From: CBDBIK01 sp965206145
GTDB lineage: Bacteria; Pseudomonadota; Alphaproteobacteria; TMED109
Reading direction: 5' to 3'
DNA length: 25,248 nt
NCBI GenBank assembly: GCA_965206145.1
Contig: CBDBIK010000004.1
Location: 1 to 25,248, forward strand
Below, piece after piece: positions 15,900-22,850 of this stretch. Below the pieces are notes generated by a model that did not search any database, was not told the origin of the DNA, and worked only from the letters and a program-made list of their open reading frames with translations. Position numbers and translations under genes: made by a program. Numbering within the stretch: the first letter of the stretch is position 1; every line of letters begins with the position of its first letter.

Positions 15900-16904
15900 T
15901 CAGGCCGCAAATGCGGCAGAGGGTTTTGGTGCGCGCATCTTGATTGGCGGCGCCCCGCTGTCGCTAATTCGCTGTTTTGCCGTTTCGCAGTATTCGGCGG
16001 AGCAATCAATGCCGATGTAGTTGCGGCCTAAGTTATGGGCGGTCAGGGTGGTGGTGCCGGCGCCGTTGAAGGGGTCGAGAACCACGTCGCCCCGGAAGCT
16101 GAATAGTTTTAATGCGCGCAGCACGAGTTTTTCGGGGAACATCGCCGGGTGGCCGTGTTTTTGCATGTCCCGTTCCGGGGCGATAGACCATTTTGCGTTG
16201 ACCCAGCTTTTGAATTCATCGTCGCTGATGTCGATATCTTCTTTCCTGCCGGATTTTTTCAAATCACCTTTGCAAAAAATCTCAAGGAATTCCCAGGTGT
16301 ATTTGAGGTACGGGCTGGAAGGGCTTTTCCAGCTTCCCCAGGCGGTGTACTTGCAGTTGTAGTTGTTCTTTTCCCACAAGATTTCGCCTTTCCAGATGAG
16401 TCCCTTGTCCAGAAAAAACTGGCTGATGATGTGATGGGTCGGAATGTAATCGGAAAACAACGGCTGCACGTTCACGATAATCCGCCCGCCGTATTTGACC
16501 ACGCGCACGCATTGCTCAAAAATCAAAAAGAGTTTGTCAAAGTACGCGCGCCAGTGATCGGTGTCCCGGTGCGCGTCGTAGTCCAGGCCGAAATTGTACG
16601 GCGGTGAAGTAATCACAATGTCCACGCAACTGTCCGGCAATCGCCCCAAAACCACCGCGCTGTCCCCGGTTATGATTTTGTTTTGGTACTTGGCGGGCAG
16701 CGGGTTGTGGGTGCGCGGGAACTCCTTTGCGAATGCCTGGTAGCCGAGGCGTTGTTTTTCTTTGTTTTTCCGCCCGGTCACCTTGCGTTCATCGTTGTAC
16801 CCTTCATAAACGCGCTTGCCGCGGCGCAGGCCGTAACTGCGGCTTTTCTTTGGGGCGGCGTCATCCATGGCCGGATGATAACCCGAGGGCGCGTTTTCTG
16901 CCAT
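15900..16904 (-). CDS. Site-specific DNA methyltransferase (amino-methyltransferase, beta class), solitary
   Basis: This 334-residue enzyme transfers a methyl group from S-adenosylmethionine to an exocyclic amino group of DNA. Motif order is catalytic first, then AdoMet site, as in the beta class: TSPPYNFGLDYD (motif IV, 99-110), HPAMFPEKLVLRAL (motif X, 252-265), VVLDPFNGAGTTTLTA (motif I, 274-289) and NYIGIDCSAEYC (motif II). A TSPPY rather than DPPY box is commonest in N4-cytosine enzymes but also occurs in N6-adenine enzymes, so the base is uncertain. The N-terminus is basic (KKSRSYGLRRGKRVYEG). The ATG at 16904 has GGGGT upstream; an alternative ATG at 16868 lacks any ribosome site. No restriction endonuclease gene lies next to it, so it is probably an orphan regulatory or protective methylase. 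It is divergent from cysK with 29 bp between the starts. Confidence 0.88.
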   Translation of the reverse strand: MAENAPSGYHPAMDDAAPKKSRSYGLRRGKRVYEGYNDERKVTGRKNKEKQRLGYQAFAKEFPRTHNPLPAKYQNKIITGDSAVVLGRLPDSCVDIVITSPPYNFGLDYDAHRDTDHWRAYFDKLFLIFEQCVRVVKYGGRIIVNVQPLFSDYIPTHHIISQFFLDKGLIWKGEILWEKNNYNCKYTAWGSWKSPSSPYLKYTWEFLEIFCKGDLKKSGRKEDIDISDDEFKSWVNAKWSIAPERDMQKHGHPAMFPEKLVLRALKLFSFRGDVVLDPFNGAGTTTLTAHNLGRNYIGIDCSAEYCETAKQRISDSGAPPIKMRAPKPSAAFAA

Positions 16905-16933
16905 AATAGTGACCCCGTTTCGTTTGCAGGGCC

Positions 16934-17845
16934 ATGAAATACAACCACATTCTCGATGCCATCGGCGGGACGCCGGCGGTGCGGCTGAACCAGATGGGTC
17001 GCGATCTGGATTGCGGTTTGTGGGTCAAACTGGAATCCTTCAACCCCGGCGGGTCGGTCAAGGATCGCCCGGCGTTGCGGATGATAGAGGACGCCGAAGC
17101 GAGCGGCGCCTTGAAGTCGGGCGACGTCATCATCGAGCCGACTTCGGGCAATACCGGCATCGGCCTTGCCATGGTGGCCGCGGTCAAGGGCTACCGCTCG
17201 GTTTTTGTCATGGCCGAGGATATGAGCGAGGAGCGCAAAAAGATTTTGAAAGCATTTGGCGGCGAAGTGATTTTGACGCCGGCGGCGGAGGGCACCCTGG
17301 GCGCCATCCAGGAGGCGCGGCGCTTGGAGAAAGAGCAGGGCTATTTCTTCGTAGGCCAGCACTACAACCCGTCCAATCCCGCCTCCCACCAACAGACCGC
17401 CGATGAAATTTGGGCCGACTTCGGCGCCGGTCTCGACGCCGTGGTGCTGACCACGGGCACCGGCGGCACCATCACCGGGCTCGGCACGTACCTGCGCGAA
17501 AAACACTCGGCCATCCGCATCATCGCCACGGAGCCGGCGGATTCACCCATCCTGAGTCGCGGTATCGCCTGCAAACACAAAATCATGGGCACCGCACCGG
17601 GCTTCATCCCCGACACGCTGGATCAGAATGCCTACGACGAGGTCATCCCGATCACCACCGAGCAGGCGTACAGCGCCACCCGGGAACTGGCCCGGCGGGA
17701 AGGCATCTTCGGCGGCATCTCCTGCGGCGCCGCAACCCACGGTATGCTGGAGGTCGCGCGGCGGGATGGGTATCGGGGCAAAACCCTGCTGGCGATTTTG
17801 CCGGACACCGGCGAGCGCTATTTGAGCACCGATGTTTGGGACTAA
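16934..17845 (+). CDS. cysK: Cysteine synthase A (O-acetylserine sulfhydrylase)
   Basis: The PLP enzyme makes L-cysteine from O-acetyl-L-serine and sulfide. It has 303 residues. Visible: the PLP lysine in NPGGSVKDRPA (K43), the substrate loop TSGNTG (70-75), the phosphate-binding GTGGTITG (175-182), GGISCGA with the Ser contacting the pyridine nitrogen (S263), and DTGERYLSTDVWD at the C-terminus, where DTGERYLST is the normal CysK ending. Length and motifs favour CysK over CysM. GCAGGG stands close before the ATG. A CATAAT box at 16902-16907 could be a -10 element. The stop codon is followed in the same frame by a 267-base open stretch made partly of 24-bp repeats, described separately. Confidence 0.94.
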   Translation: MKYNHILDAIGGTPAVRLNQMGRDLDCGLWVKLESFNPGGSVKDRPALRMIEDAEASGALKSGDVIIEPTSGNTGIGLAMVAAVKGYRSVFVMAEDMSEERKKILKAFGGEVILTPAAEGTLGAIQEARRLEKEQGYFFVGQHYNPSNPASHQQTADEIWADFGAGLDAVVLTTGTGGTITGLGTYLREKHSAIRIIATEPADSPILSRGIACKHKIMGTAPGFIPDTLDQNAYDEVIPITTEQAYSATRELARREGIFGGISCGAATHGMLEVARRDGYRGKTLLAILPDTGERYLSTDVWD

Positions 17846-17849
17846 GGCC

Positions 17850-17921
17850 CGCTTGGCCGTCCTCACACCGGCGCGCTTGGCCGTCCTCACACCGGCGCAC
17901 TTGGCCGCCACCACACCGGCG
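17850..17921 (+). repeat. 24-bp tandem repeat, 3 copies, behind cysK
   Basis: Units lie at 17850-17873, 17874-17897 and 17898-17921, with consensus CGCTTGGCCGTCCTCACACCGGCG. The first two are identical; the third differs at four positions. A partial fourth copy (CACT...) follows. The unit length is a multiple of three, so it keeps the frame. Confidence 0.93.
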
Positions 17922-18080
17922 CACTCATCCAAACCCTGGGGGCGACTTGCGAGGCGCGTGGCAGGCATTCTTGCGACGGCCCGAGCGCGGCGCTGTTGAA
18001 CCCGGAACGGCTGGCCCAATATCACCGCGAAGTGCGAAGCCGCACCCGCGCAGCCCGCGGAACCACCCACCTCGCCCAAG

Positions 18081-18089
18081 TGCTACACT
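18081..18089 (+). promoter_or_regulatory. Extended -10 promoter candidate directly before the small membrane protein pair
   Basis: TGCTACACT at 18081-18089 fits an extended -10 element (TGnTACACT). The ATG at 18096 lies 6 bases after it, which is where transcription would start, so the message could be leaderless. No good -35 is seen. This is inference from consensus only. Confidence 0.35.
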
Positions 18090-18095
18090 CCAACG

Positions 18096-18260
18096 ATGAA
18101 GTACAAAATTGAATACGCGCGAACGGCACTGAATCAACTCGGCGTAATTTGCATCGCCGGCAGTGTCGTAGACAGCAGTTTTGAGCGCGGGTGGGTGTTC
18201 CCCGTTGTGCTGTTTGTTGTCGGTGTTATACTTATCTGGGTATCAACCATAGATCGTTAA
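18096..18260 (+). CDS. Small single-span membrane protein, 54 aa
   Basis: A 54-codon frame runs from ATG 18096 to TAA 18258-18260. The N-terminal half is amphipathic and charged (MKYKIEYARTALNQLGVICI), followed by an Asp/Glu/Arg loop (VVDSSFERG) and a strongly hydrophobic segment (residues 33-50, WVFPVVLFVVGVILIWVS), ending TIDR. This pattern fits a peptide with one clear transmembrane helix and possibly a second weak one at residues 14-24. No ribosome binding site is evident; a -10 element just upstream would allow leaderless translation. A second tiny membrane ORF begins 2 bases after its stop, so the two look like a unit. Function and family are unknown to me; small membrane proteins of this type include stress regulators and toxin-like peptides, but nothing here decides. 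Confidence 0.6.
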   Translation: MKYKIEYARTALNQLGVICIAGSVVDSSFERGWVFPVVLFVVGVILIWVSTIDR

Positions 18261-18262
18261 CC

Positions 18263-18358
18263 ATGAGCCTTCCAATCATCTTAACTTTTGCCGGCGCTAT
18301 CTCGGTCATCATCTTGTTTCTGGTCGCGCTACGGTCAGAACGTAAACAAAACCAGTAA
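18263..18358 (+). CDS. Small single-span membrane protein, 31 aa
   Basis: A 31-codon frame runs from ATG 18263 to TAA 18356-18358 and starts 2 bases after the stop of the 54-residue membrane protein. It consists almost entirely of one transmembrane helix (residues 3-23, LPIILTFAGAISVIILFLVA) with a basic C-terminal tail (LRSERKQNQ), implying an N-out/C-in topology by the positive-inside rule. There is no Shine-Dalgarno except the overlapping end of the preceding gene, so translation would rely on coupling. The tight spacing and matching character of the pair argue for real coding despite the size. Confidence 0.5.
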   Translation: MSLPIILTFAGAISVIILFLVALRSERKQNQ

Positions 18359-18755
18359 TTACCGCGCTCGGCTGATTTTGCCCGCGTAGCGACCCAACGC
18401 CCCACAGCGGTGGCTTGCAGGCGGCGGGGGACCCGCGCCGAGACGGTGTTGGGGTGGTGGTTATGTGAGCGGGTGCCCATCATCCGCAAAACCACGCGTG
18501 GTTATTCCGGGAAATGCGGAATGCGGAATGCGGGAGTCCGTTCCGGTTTGTATCCGGCGAAACCGGATTCCGTATTGCGGGGATCGAAGGATCGGCAACC
18601 GGGAAGCGCAAGACCGGACAGGTCATTGAACCTTAAATACCAGCAACGGCTTGCGCTACTGATGCGCTACTGATGGGGTGTACCGGATTCCCGCCTGGGC
18701 GAGAATCTTGGCAGGAATGGCGCCTCCGGTTATGGCGGCCTCCGGTTTCAGCGCG
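18359..18755. other. Gene-free stretch with several small repeats
   Basis: I find no gene in these 397 bases. They hold three direct copies of AATGCGG (18513-18533), an inverted repeat CCGGTTT/AAACCGG (18543-18549 and 18560-18566, loop of 10, inside a longer imperfect palindrome), and two copies of TGCGCTACTGA (18652-18662, 18663-18673). Two CCTCCGGTT motifs lie near 18722-18750. This is the convergent end of the small membrane genes and of the hydrolase on the minus strand, so the hairpin could terminate transcription, but no T run follows. Confidence 0.7.
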
Positions 18756-19529
18756 TCAAACCTGCAATTCCAGAAATCTTTTCAACGCCCCGAGTACTCG
18801 CGTTGGGGCTTCCGCCAAAATCCCGTGCTTGAGGCCGTCCAGTATCACCAATTCGGCGTTCGGCAATGCTTTGGCCATGCACGCGTTCAAGCGGGGGTTG
18901 CACGCCGCATCCAGCGCGCCGGTCAGCACCAGGCACGGGTGGGAAATTTCCCCGAGCCAGGGCAGCATTTCGGTGCCGGCGTAAATCCAAAACACGTTCA
19001 GAAAAACCGCTTCCGGCGTATCCAGCACCTGTCGGATGCGTGTTTCCACGGCCTCGGGGTGCGCGCTGATGAATGCGTCGCTGTACCAGCGTTCAATGAA
19101 GGTGTTGATCACCGCCTCAACGCCTTTGCGCTGCATCGCTTCCCCCACGGCTCGCAATTTGGCGCGCTCATCGGCGTTGCGCCCTGCCGCGGTGCTCAAA
19201 AGGCCCAGCGACAAAACCCGCGCCGGGTATTGGCGCGCGTAGGCCGGGGCGATCATGCCGCCGAGGGAATGACCGGCTATGTGGATTTTTTCATGCCCCA
19301 GCCGCCGCCGCAGCCCTTCGAGGTCTTCCACCAGTTGCGCCAGGGTGAAGGGTGTCTCCGGCGCCGGGCTTTGGCCGTGGCCGCGCAGGTCGTAGCGAAC
19401 GCAGGTGAAGCGTTGGGCAAGGCCGGGCACGAGGCCGTCCCAGGCGCTTTTGCGCGCGCCCACGCCGTGCACGAGATACAGCGGCGGGCCGCGCCCGGAC
19501 ACCTCATAACTGACCGGCACCGCGCTCAT
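18756..19529 (-). CDS. Alpha/beta hydrolase (3-oxoadipate enol-lactonase-like)
   Basis: This 257-residue alpha/beta-fold hydrolase starts at the ATG at 19529; the frame is open further upstream, but that part is the overlapping repeat-rich end of the preceding gene. Visible: the oxyanion HG motif in LYLVHGVGARKSAW (18-30), YDLRGHGQSP (46-55), the nucleophile elbow GHSLGG (86-91, Ser88), and a C-terminal HG (GLKHGI) for the catalytic His. The overall pattern resembles PcaD/3-oxoadipate enol-lactonase and related esterases, but the substrate cannot be read from sequence. The start codon overlaps the stop of the flavin monooxygenase gene by 4 bases (ATGA), so the two are translationally coupled and likely act on successive intermediates. 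Confidence 0.88.
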   Translation of the reverse strand: MSAVPVSYEVSGRGPPLYLVHGVGARKSAWDGLVPGLAQRFTCVRYDLRGHGQSPAPETPFTLAQLVEDLEGLRRRLGHEKIHIAGHSLGGMIAPAYARQYPARVLSLGLLSTAAGRNADERAKLRAVGEAMQRKGVEAVINTFIERWYSDAFISAHPEAVETRIRQVLDTPEAVFLNVFWIYAGTEMLPWLGEISHPCLVLTGALDAACNPRLNACMAKALPNAELVILDGLKHGILAEAPTRVLGALKRFLELQV

Positions 19530-20620
19530 GCCGACCTCGCACCGGTCGCATCGCCCACACCGCCCACATCGCCCACACCGCCCGCACCAGCAGCGTGCTC
19601 CCGGTCGCTGAAGCATGGCATGACCTCTTCGGCGAAGCGCTGAATGGTGTCCATGGTTTCCCGTTGGTCGGCGCCGAAATTGAAGTTGAGGATGAAGCGA
19701 TCCACCCCGGCTTCGGCGTAGGGGGCGAGTTGGTCGATCATCTCCGAAACCGTGCATACATGAAGGTTGCGGGCGGTCTCCGCGATGGACACCGTGCGCG
19801 GTAGCGGGGCGATCAATCCGCCCTCGACCACGCCGTCGCCGGTGAATACATTATCGAACTGGCCGTAGTAGCGATGGGCGAGTTCGATCTTGGCTTTTTG
19901 GTCGGCCTGGTCTTTGGCCACAAACGCCACCCGCGACAGCGACAGCGTCAACCCCTCGCCGTCCGCGCCCCGCGCCGCCTTTCCGCGATGAAAGGCGTCC
20001 ACCTGGTCGCGCATCTGTTGCAGGTTTCCCGAAAGCGGCGTGGTCTGGATGTGGAATCCCCGTTTGGCGCAGTGATAGATGGCCTCCGGCGCCAGCACCC
20101 CCAGCATAATGGGCGGCCCACCGTCGCGCACTGGTCGCGGCATGATGGTCAGCGGCTCGAACTGGTAGTAGTTGCCGTCCCAGGAAACCTCCTCCTCCCT
20201 CAGCAGGGCCTGCAGGACCGCCAGGGATTCGTCGAACTTCTCGCGGCTGTCGGCCATCGGCACGCCGAGGCGCTCCATCTCAAAGGCGAACGCACCACGC
20301 CCGACCCCGAGCAGCAGCCGACCATCGGTGAAAATATCGGCGCATACCAGCTGGCCGGCGAGAATCCGCATATCGTGGAGGGGCAGCACGATGACCGAAG
20401 TCATGATTTTGACGCGCTCCGTGAGGCCCGCGATTTTCACCGCGAACTGCAACGGCGCCGGCATCAGCAGGATGTTGATGAGGTGATGCTCGGTGATGGA
20501 GACCGCGTCGTATCCCAGACGATCCGCCAGCACCGCCTGGTCGAGCATGTTTTGATACAGTTGCCGGCCACCAAGTTCGTGGCCCGGATAGTAGGCCGAC
20601 AACTGAACGCTGAAGTTCAT
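19526..20620 (-). CDS. LLM-class flavin-dependent oxidoreductase (luciferase-like monooxygenase)
   Basis: This 364-residue protein has a bacterial-luciferase TIM barrel and uses reduced flavin and O2. Visible: YDAVSITEHHL near residue 40 (typical substrate/flavin His pair), VIVLPLHDMRILAGQLVCAD (about 76-96), GRLLLGVGRGAFAFEMERLG, PPIMLGVLAPEAI and a C-terminal AGVDRFILNFNFG. AGGAG lies 11 bases before the ATG at 20620. The last 20 or so residues (AAGAGGVGDVGGVGDATGA) are low-complexity and come from a 9-bp tandem repeat; the family normally stops before this. It sits between a DmdA-like methyltransferase gene (82 bp upstream) and the alpha/beta hydrolase (4-bp overlap), suggesting a joint catabolic role. 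Substrate unknown. Confidence 0.9.
   Translation of the reverse strand: MNFSVQLSAYYPGHELGGRQLYQNMLDQAVLADRLGYDAVSITEHHLINILLMPAPLQFAVKIAGLTERVKIMTSVIVLPLHDMRILAGQLVCADIFTDGRLLLGVGRGAFAFEMERLGVPMADSREKFDESLAVLQALLREEEVSWDGNYYQFEPLTIMPRPVRDGGPPIMLGVLAPEAIYHCAKRGFHIQTTPLSGNLQQMRDQVDAFHRGKAARGADGEGLTLSLSRVAFVAKDQADQKAKIELAHRYYGQFDNVFTGDGVVEGGLIAPLPRTVSIAETARNLHVCTVSEMIDQLAPYAEAGVDRFILNFNFGADQRETMDTIQRFAEEVMPCFSDREHAAGAGGVGDVGGVGDATGARSA
19551..19586. repeat. 9-bp tandem repeat, 4 copies, in the 3' end of the monooxygenase gene
   Basis: Units TCGCCCACA, CCGCCCACA, TCGCCCACA and CCGCCCGCA (plus strand) lie at 19551-19586. On the coding minus strand they give alternating Gly-Gly-Val and Gly-Asp-Val tripeptides that extend the C-terminus of the flavin monooxygenase. 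Confidence 0.93.
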
Positions 20621-20702
20621 TTCCGTTTTTCGCTCCTAAGTTGCGCTCCAAACCCGCGCCCGAAACCCGCGTCACCCACACCGTGCCCAGAGAAACCCGC
20701 GC

Positions 20703-21737
20703 TCAGAGAAACGGCAGCTCGGTCAGCGCCGCCGGGATACGCCGACCTGCTTTGATCACCGTCACCGCATCTCCCGAGGCGGCTTCCCGGGAGATCAGCG
20801 CGAAGCCGATATTGCGCGCCAGCCGCCGCGACCACACGCCGTTGGTCATGTCGCCGATCTTGCGCCCGTCGGCTTGGATGGCATACCACACCGAATGGGG
20901 CTGGGTCGGCGTATCGTCCTCAAGGACAACGCCCAGCTGGTGACGCGCCGGGCCTCGTCGGTGGATGTCGCGCAACGCCTTGAGGCCGATTATGCCACTC
21001 CCGGCATTCCCGGCATTCCCGTCATCCCCGATATCGAGGTCAACGTATTTTCCCAGGCGCACTTCAAACGGGTTGGTGTGGTCGTCGGTGTCGCCGCCCC
21101 AGGAGAGCAGGCCGCTTTCGATGCGCTCGCTGGCGTTGGGACAGCCGGCGGCGATGTCCCAGGGTTGGCCTGCTTCGGCGACGAGGTTCCAAAGCGCGGT
21201 GCCTTTGGCGCCGTCCATGAGGTAGAGCTCGAATCCGCCCTGTTTGGACCAGCCGGAGCGGGCGAGGAACAGGGGAATGCCCTGAATATCCGCTCGGCGG
21301 AACTGGAAATACCTGAGGCCCCGCGCCCATTCCCCGAACAGCGAGACGATCACGTCCTCGGCCCTGGGGCCTTGCACTGCCAGCGGCGAGACATCCGGCT
21401 CGGCAACCTCGACATTCAAGCCACGCTCGGCGGCGATGGCGCGTGCCCAGAACAGGATGTTGGAATCGGCGATGGAAAACCAGTAGCGATCTTCCTCCAG
21501 CTTGAGCACGATGGGGTCGTTGATGAGGGTGCCGGCGTGGTTGCAAAGGGCGATGTATTTCCCTTGCCCGAGTGCGCATTTCGACAGATCCCGAGGCGAA
21601 AGAATCTGCGCCAGCGTGCCGGCCTCAGGGCCGCTAATTTCGACCTGGCGCTGGGCCGCCACATCCCACTGCGAGACGCCGTTCAGCAATCGCCAGTATT
21701 CCGCCTCGGAGTCGCCGTAGCCCGACGGCAGCAGCAT
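20703..21737 (-). CDS. GcvT-family methyltransferase, DmdA-like (DMSP demethylase-like), N-terminus apparently missing
   Basis: A folate-dependent aminomethyltransferase fold of 344 residues. From remembered family sequences it fits DmdA, which demethylates dimethylsulfoniopropionate to methylmercaptopropionate with tetrahydrofolate, better than GcvT. Visible: YWRLLNGVSQWDVAAQRQVE (14-33), ILSPRDLS, LINDPIVLKL, FSIADSNILFWARA (87-100), EPDVSPLAVQGPRAE (113-127), ARSGWSKQGGFELY (159-172), AGCPNASERIESGLLSWGGD (197-216) and NPFEVRLGKYVDL. DmdA proteins usually have about 25 residues before the MLLP that here is the start; the codons just before it (Asn-Gln) still match the family, then a stop intervenes. 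Residues 237-249 (GDDGNAGNAGSGI) are a 9-bp repeat insertion. It is followed by the monooxygenase and hydrolase genes. It could also be an aminomethyltransferase acting on another methylated compound. Confidence 0.72.
   Translation of the reverse strand: MLLPSGYGDSEAEYWRLLNGVSQWDVAAQRQVEISGPEAGTLAQILSPRDLSKCALGQGKYIALCNHAGTLINDPIVLKLEEDRYWFSIADSNILFWARAIAAERGLNVEVAEPDVSPLAVQGPRAEDVIVSLFGEWARGLRYFQFRRADIQGIPLFLARSGWSKQGGFELYLMDGAKGTALWNLVAEAGQPWDIAAGCPNASERIESGLLSWGGDTDDHTNPFEVRLGKYVDLDIGDDGNAGNAGSGIIGLKALRDIHRRGPARHQLGVVLEDDTPTQPHSVWYAIQADGRKIGDMTNGVWSRRLARNIGFALISREAASGDAVTVIKAGRRIPAALTELPFL
21001..21027. repeat. 9-bp tandem repeat inside the DmdA-like gene
   Basis: Two perfect CCGGCATTC copies (21001-21009, 21010-21018) and a diverged third (21019-21027) encode Gly-Asn-Ala tripeptides on the minus strand. 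They interrupt the conserved region between KYVDL and IGLKAL. Confidence 0.88.
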
Positions 21738-21741
21738 CTGG

Positions 21742-22704
21742 TTACGGCGTCAATCTGGAAAAGCGCACCCGAAAAAAATTTTCATCGAGGCGATCAATCG
21801 CAATTTGCGAGGCCTGCTTAATCACCTGAACGGTGATCAAAGGTTCTGGTGCGCAATTCCATGCTTGATACCCCCACTCTTGAATAAAATACGGGTAACC
21901 GCGCGTCATTCGAAAAATTTCGGCCAGCGCGTCGCGATCGATCCGCACCTGTTTTTCGTTGAGTGGTTTTCGCACGGCAACATCCGCCGTTGCCTGGGGC
22001 AACGCCTCAATGCGGGGAAAAACAAACAACCGCTCAGCATATGTTCTGGTATTGCCGAGGATACTGGGCAGCGCCGGCAAGCCGGCGCCCACAAACACCA
22101 GCGGCAACTGGCGCTGCTGCATGGCGTGCATTGCCATAATCAATGCGCCCAACTCGATTTTATTCAAGCATTGAACTTCATCGATGAAAATAGCGATTGC
22201 GGTTTGTCGTTCTTGGGCCGCTTCGGCAATCGCGACAAACACATTGGGCAGATCAAATTCCATCTGGCCGCTGTCAGCGGCGCCGGATTCGGCATCGATA
22301 TCCAAACCAACGCTTATATCATTGATGGATATTTTCACCGTACCGACAAAACTTCTAAAAACCGCCCAGGCACGCCGCATTTTATGGCCGGCGCTCGCCA
22401 TGGCGTTCAACTGGAAAAGCGACTGCCGCAGAGCCGGCACCAGCGTCGCAACCATCGGTCGGTCTTCGGATGCCTCGATCAAAATAGACCGGTATCCGGC
22501 ATCTTCGGACATGCTATTCATGCGGTTGAGCAATACCGTTTTCCCCACCCCGCGCAAACCGGTGAGAAACATGCTTTTTTCCGCGCGTCCGCGTTTTATC
22601 CGGGCAAACAAGGTCTCGGCTTGCCGCAGAACATCCTCGCGGCCAACCAACTCGGGCGGCGGTGAACCCGCGCCGGGCGCGAAAGGATTGTCAACGTGTT
22701 CCAT
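21742..22704 (-). CDS. AAA ATPase (STAND/Orc1-like ATP-binding protein), C-terminally truncated
   Basis: This 320-residue P-loop ATPase has Walker A GLRGVGKT (49-56), Walker B IAIFIDEVQ with D175-E176, a sensor-like VFVGAGLP (203-210), and the lid-domain stretch FRMTRGYPYFIQEWGYQAW. It begins NPFAPGAGSPPPELVGRE, typical of a widespread stand-alone ATP-binding family. Homologues as I recall them continue after ...FFRVRFDRLTP with REKxYLRA and a winged-helix domain of about 60 residues; here the frame stops exactly after RLTP, 4 bases before the start of the DmdA-like gene. The DNA-binding part is therefore missing. The start is ATG 22704 with a poor ribosome site, preceded by an AT-rich segment likely to hold its promoter. 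The cellular role is unknown. Confidence 0.78.
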   Translation of the reverse strand: MEHVDNPFAPGAGSPPPELVGREDVLRQAETLFARIKRGRAEKSMFLTGLRGVGKTVLLNRMNSMSEDAGYRSILIEASEDRPMVATLVPALRQSLFQLNAMASAGHKMRRAWAVFRSFVGTVKISINDISVGLDIDAESGAADSGQMEFDLPNVFVAIAEAAQERQTAIAIFIDEVQCLNKIELGALIMAMHAMQQRQLPLVFVGAGLPALPSILGNTRTYAERLFVFPRIEALPQATADVAVRKPLNEKQVRIDRDALAEIFRMTRGYPYFIQEWGYQAWNCAPEPLITVQVIKQASQIAIDRLDENFFRVRFSRLTP

Positions 22705-22850
22705 TAAAAGTGGGTGATGTTCATTTCAAATGATAATATCTACCAAAAACTAATGTAGTATAGCATATTATAAGTCAATATAAGGATTTCGGTTAGATTT
22801 TGCCATATGCCCGGCAACCGAAAAAGAAACCCCCTCAATCTTCCTTGTCA

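Larger units (their letters stand above)
17846..18112 (+). other. In-frame open stretch behind cysK (about 88 codons, no start codon seen)
   Basis: Directly after the cysK TAA, the same frame stays open to a TGA at 18110-18112. It encodes three GALGRPHT-like octapeptides from the 24-bp repeat, and then a stretch with protein-like composition (GALIQTLGATCEARG, CDGPSAALLNPERLAQYHRE, ARGTTHLAQVLHS). There is no ATG or GTG near its beginning. It may be a lost C-terminal extension, the tail of a gene whose start was deleted, or chance in GC-rich DNA. I do not recognise the sequence. Its last 17 bases overlap the start of the next small membrane protein gene. Confidence 0.3.

Noticed and set aside
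17846..17930. The 24-bp repeats as a CRISPR array
   Set aside because: Copies are directly adjacent with no spacers, and no cas genes are present.
19874..20755. 293-codon plus-strand frame over the flavin monooxygenase gene
   Set aside because: Antisense shadow of a strongly supported gene; Arg/His/Gln-rich with no domain.
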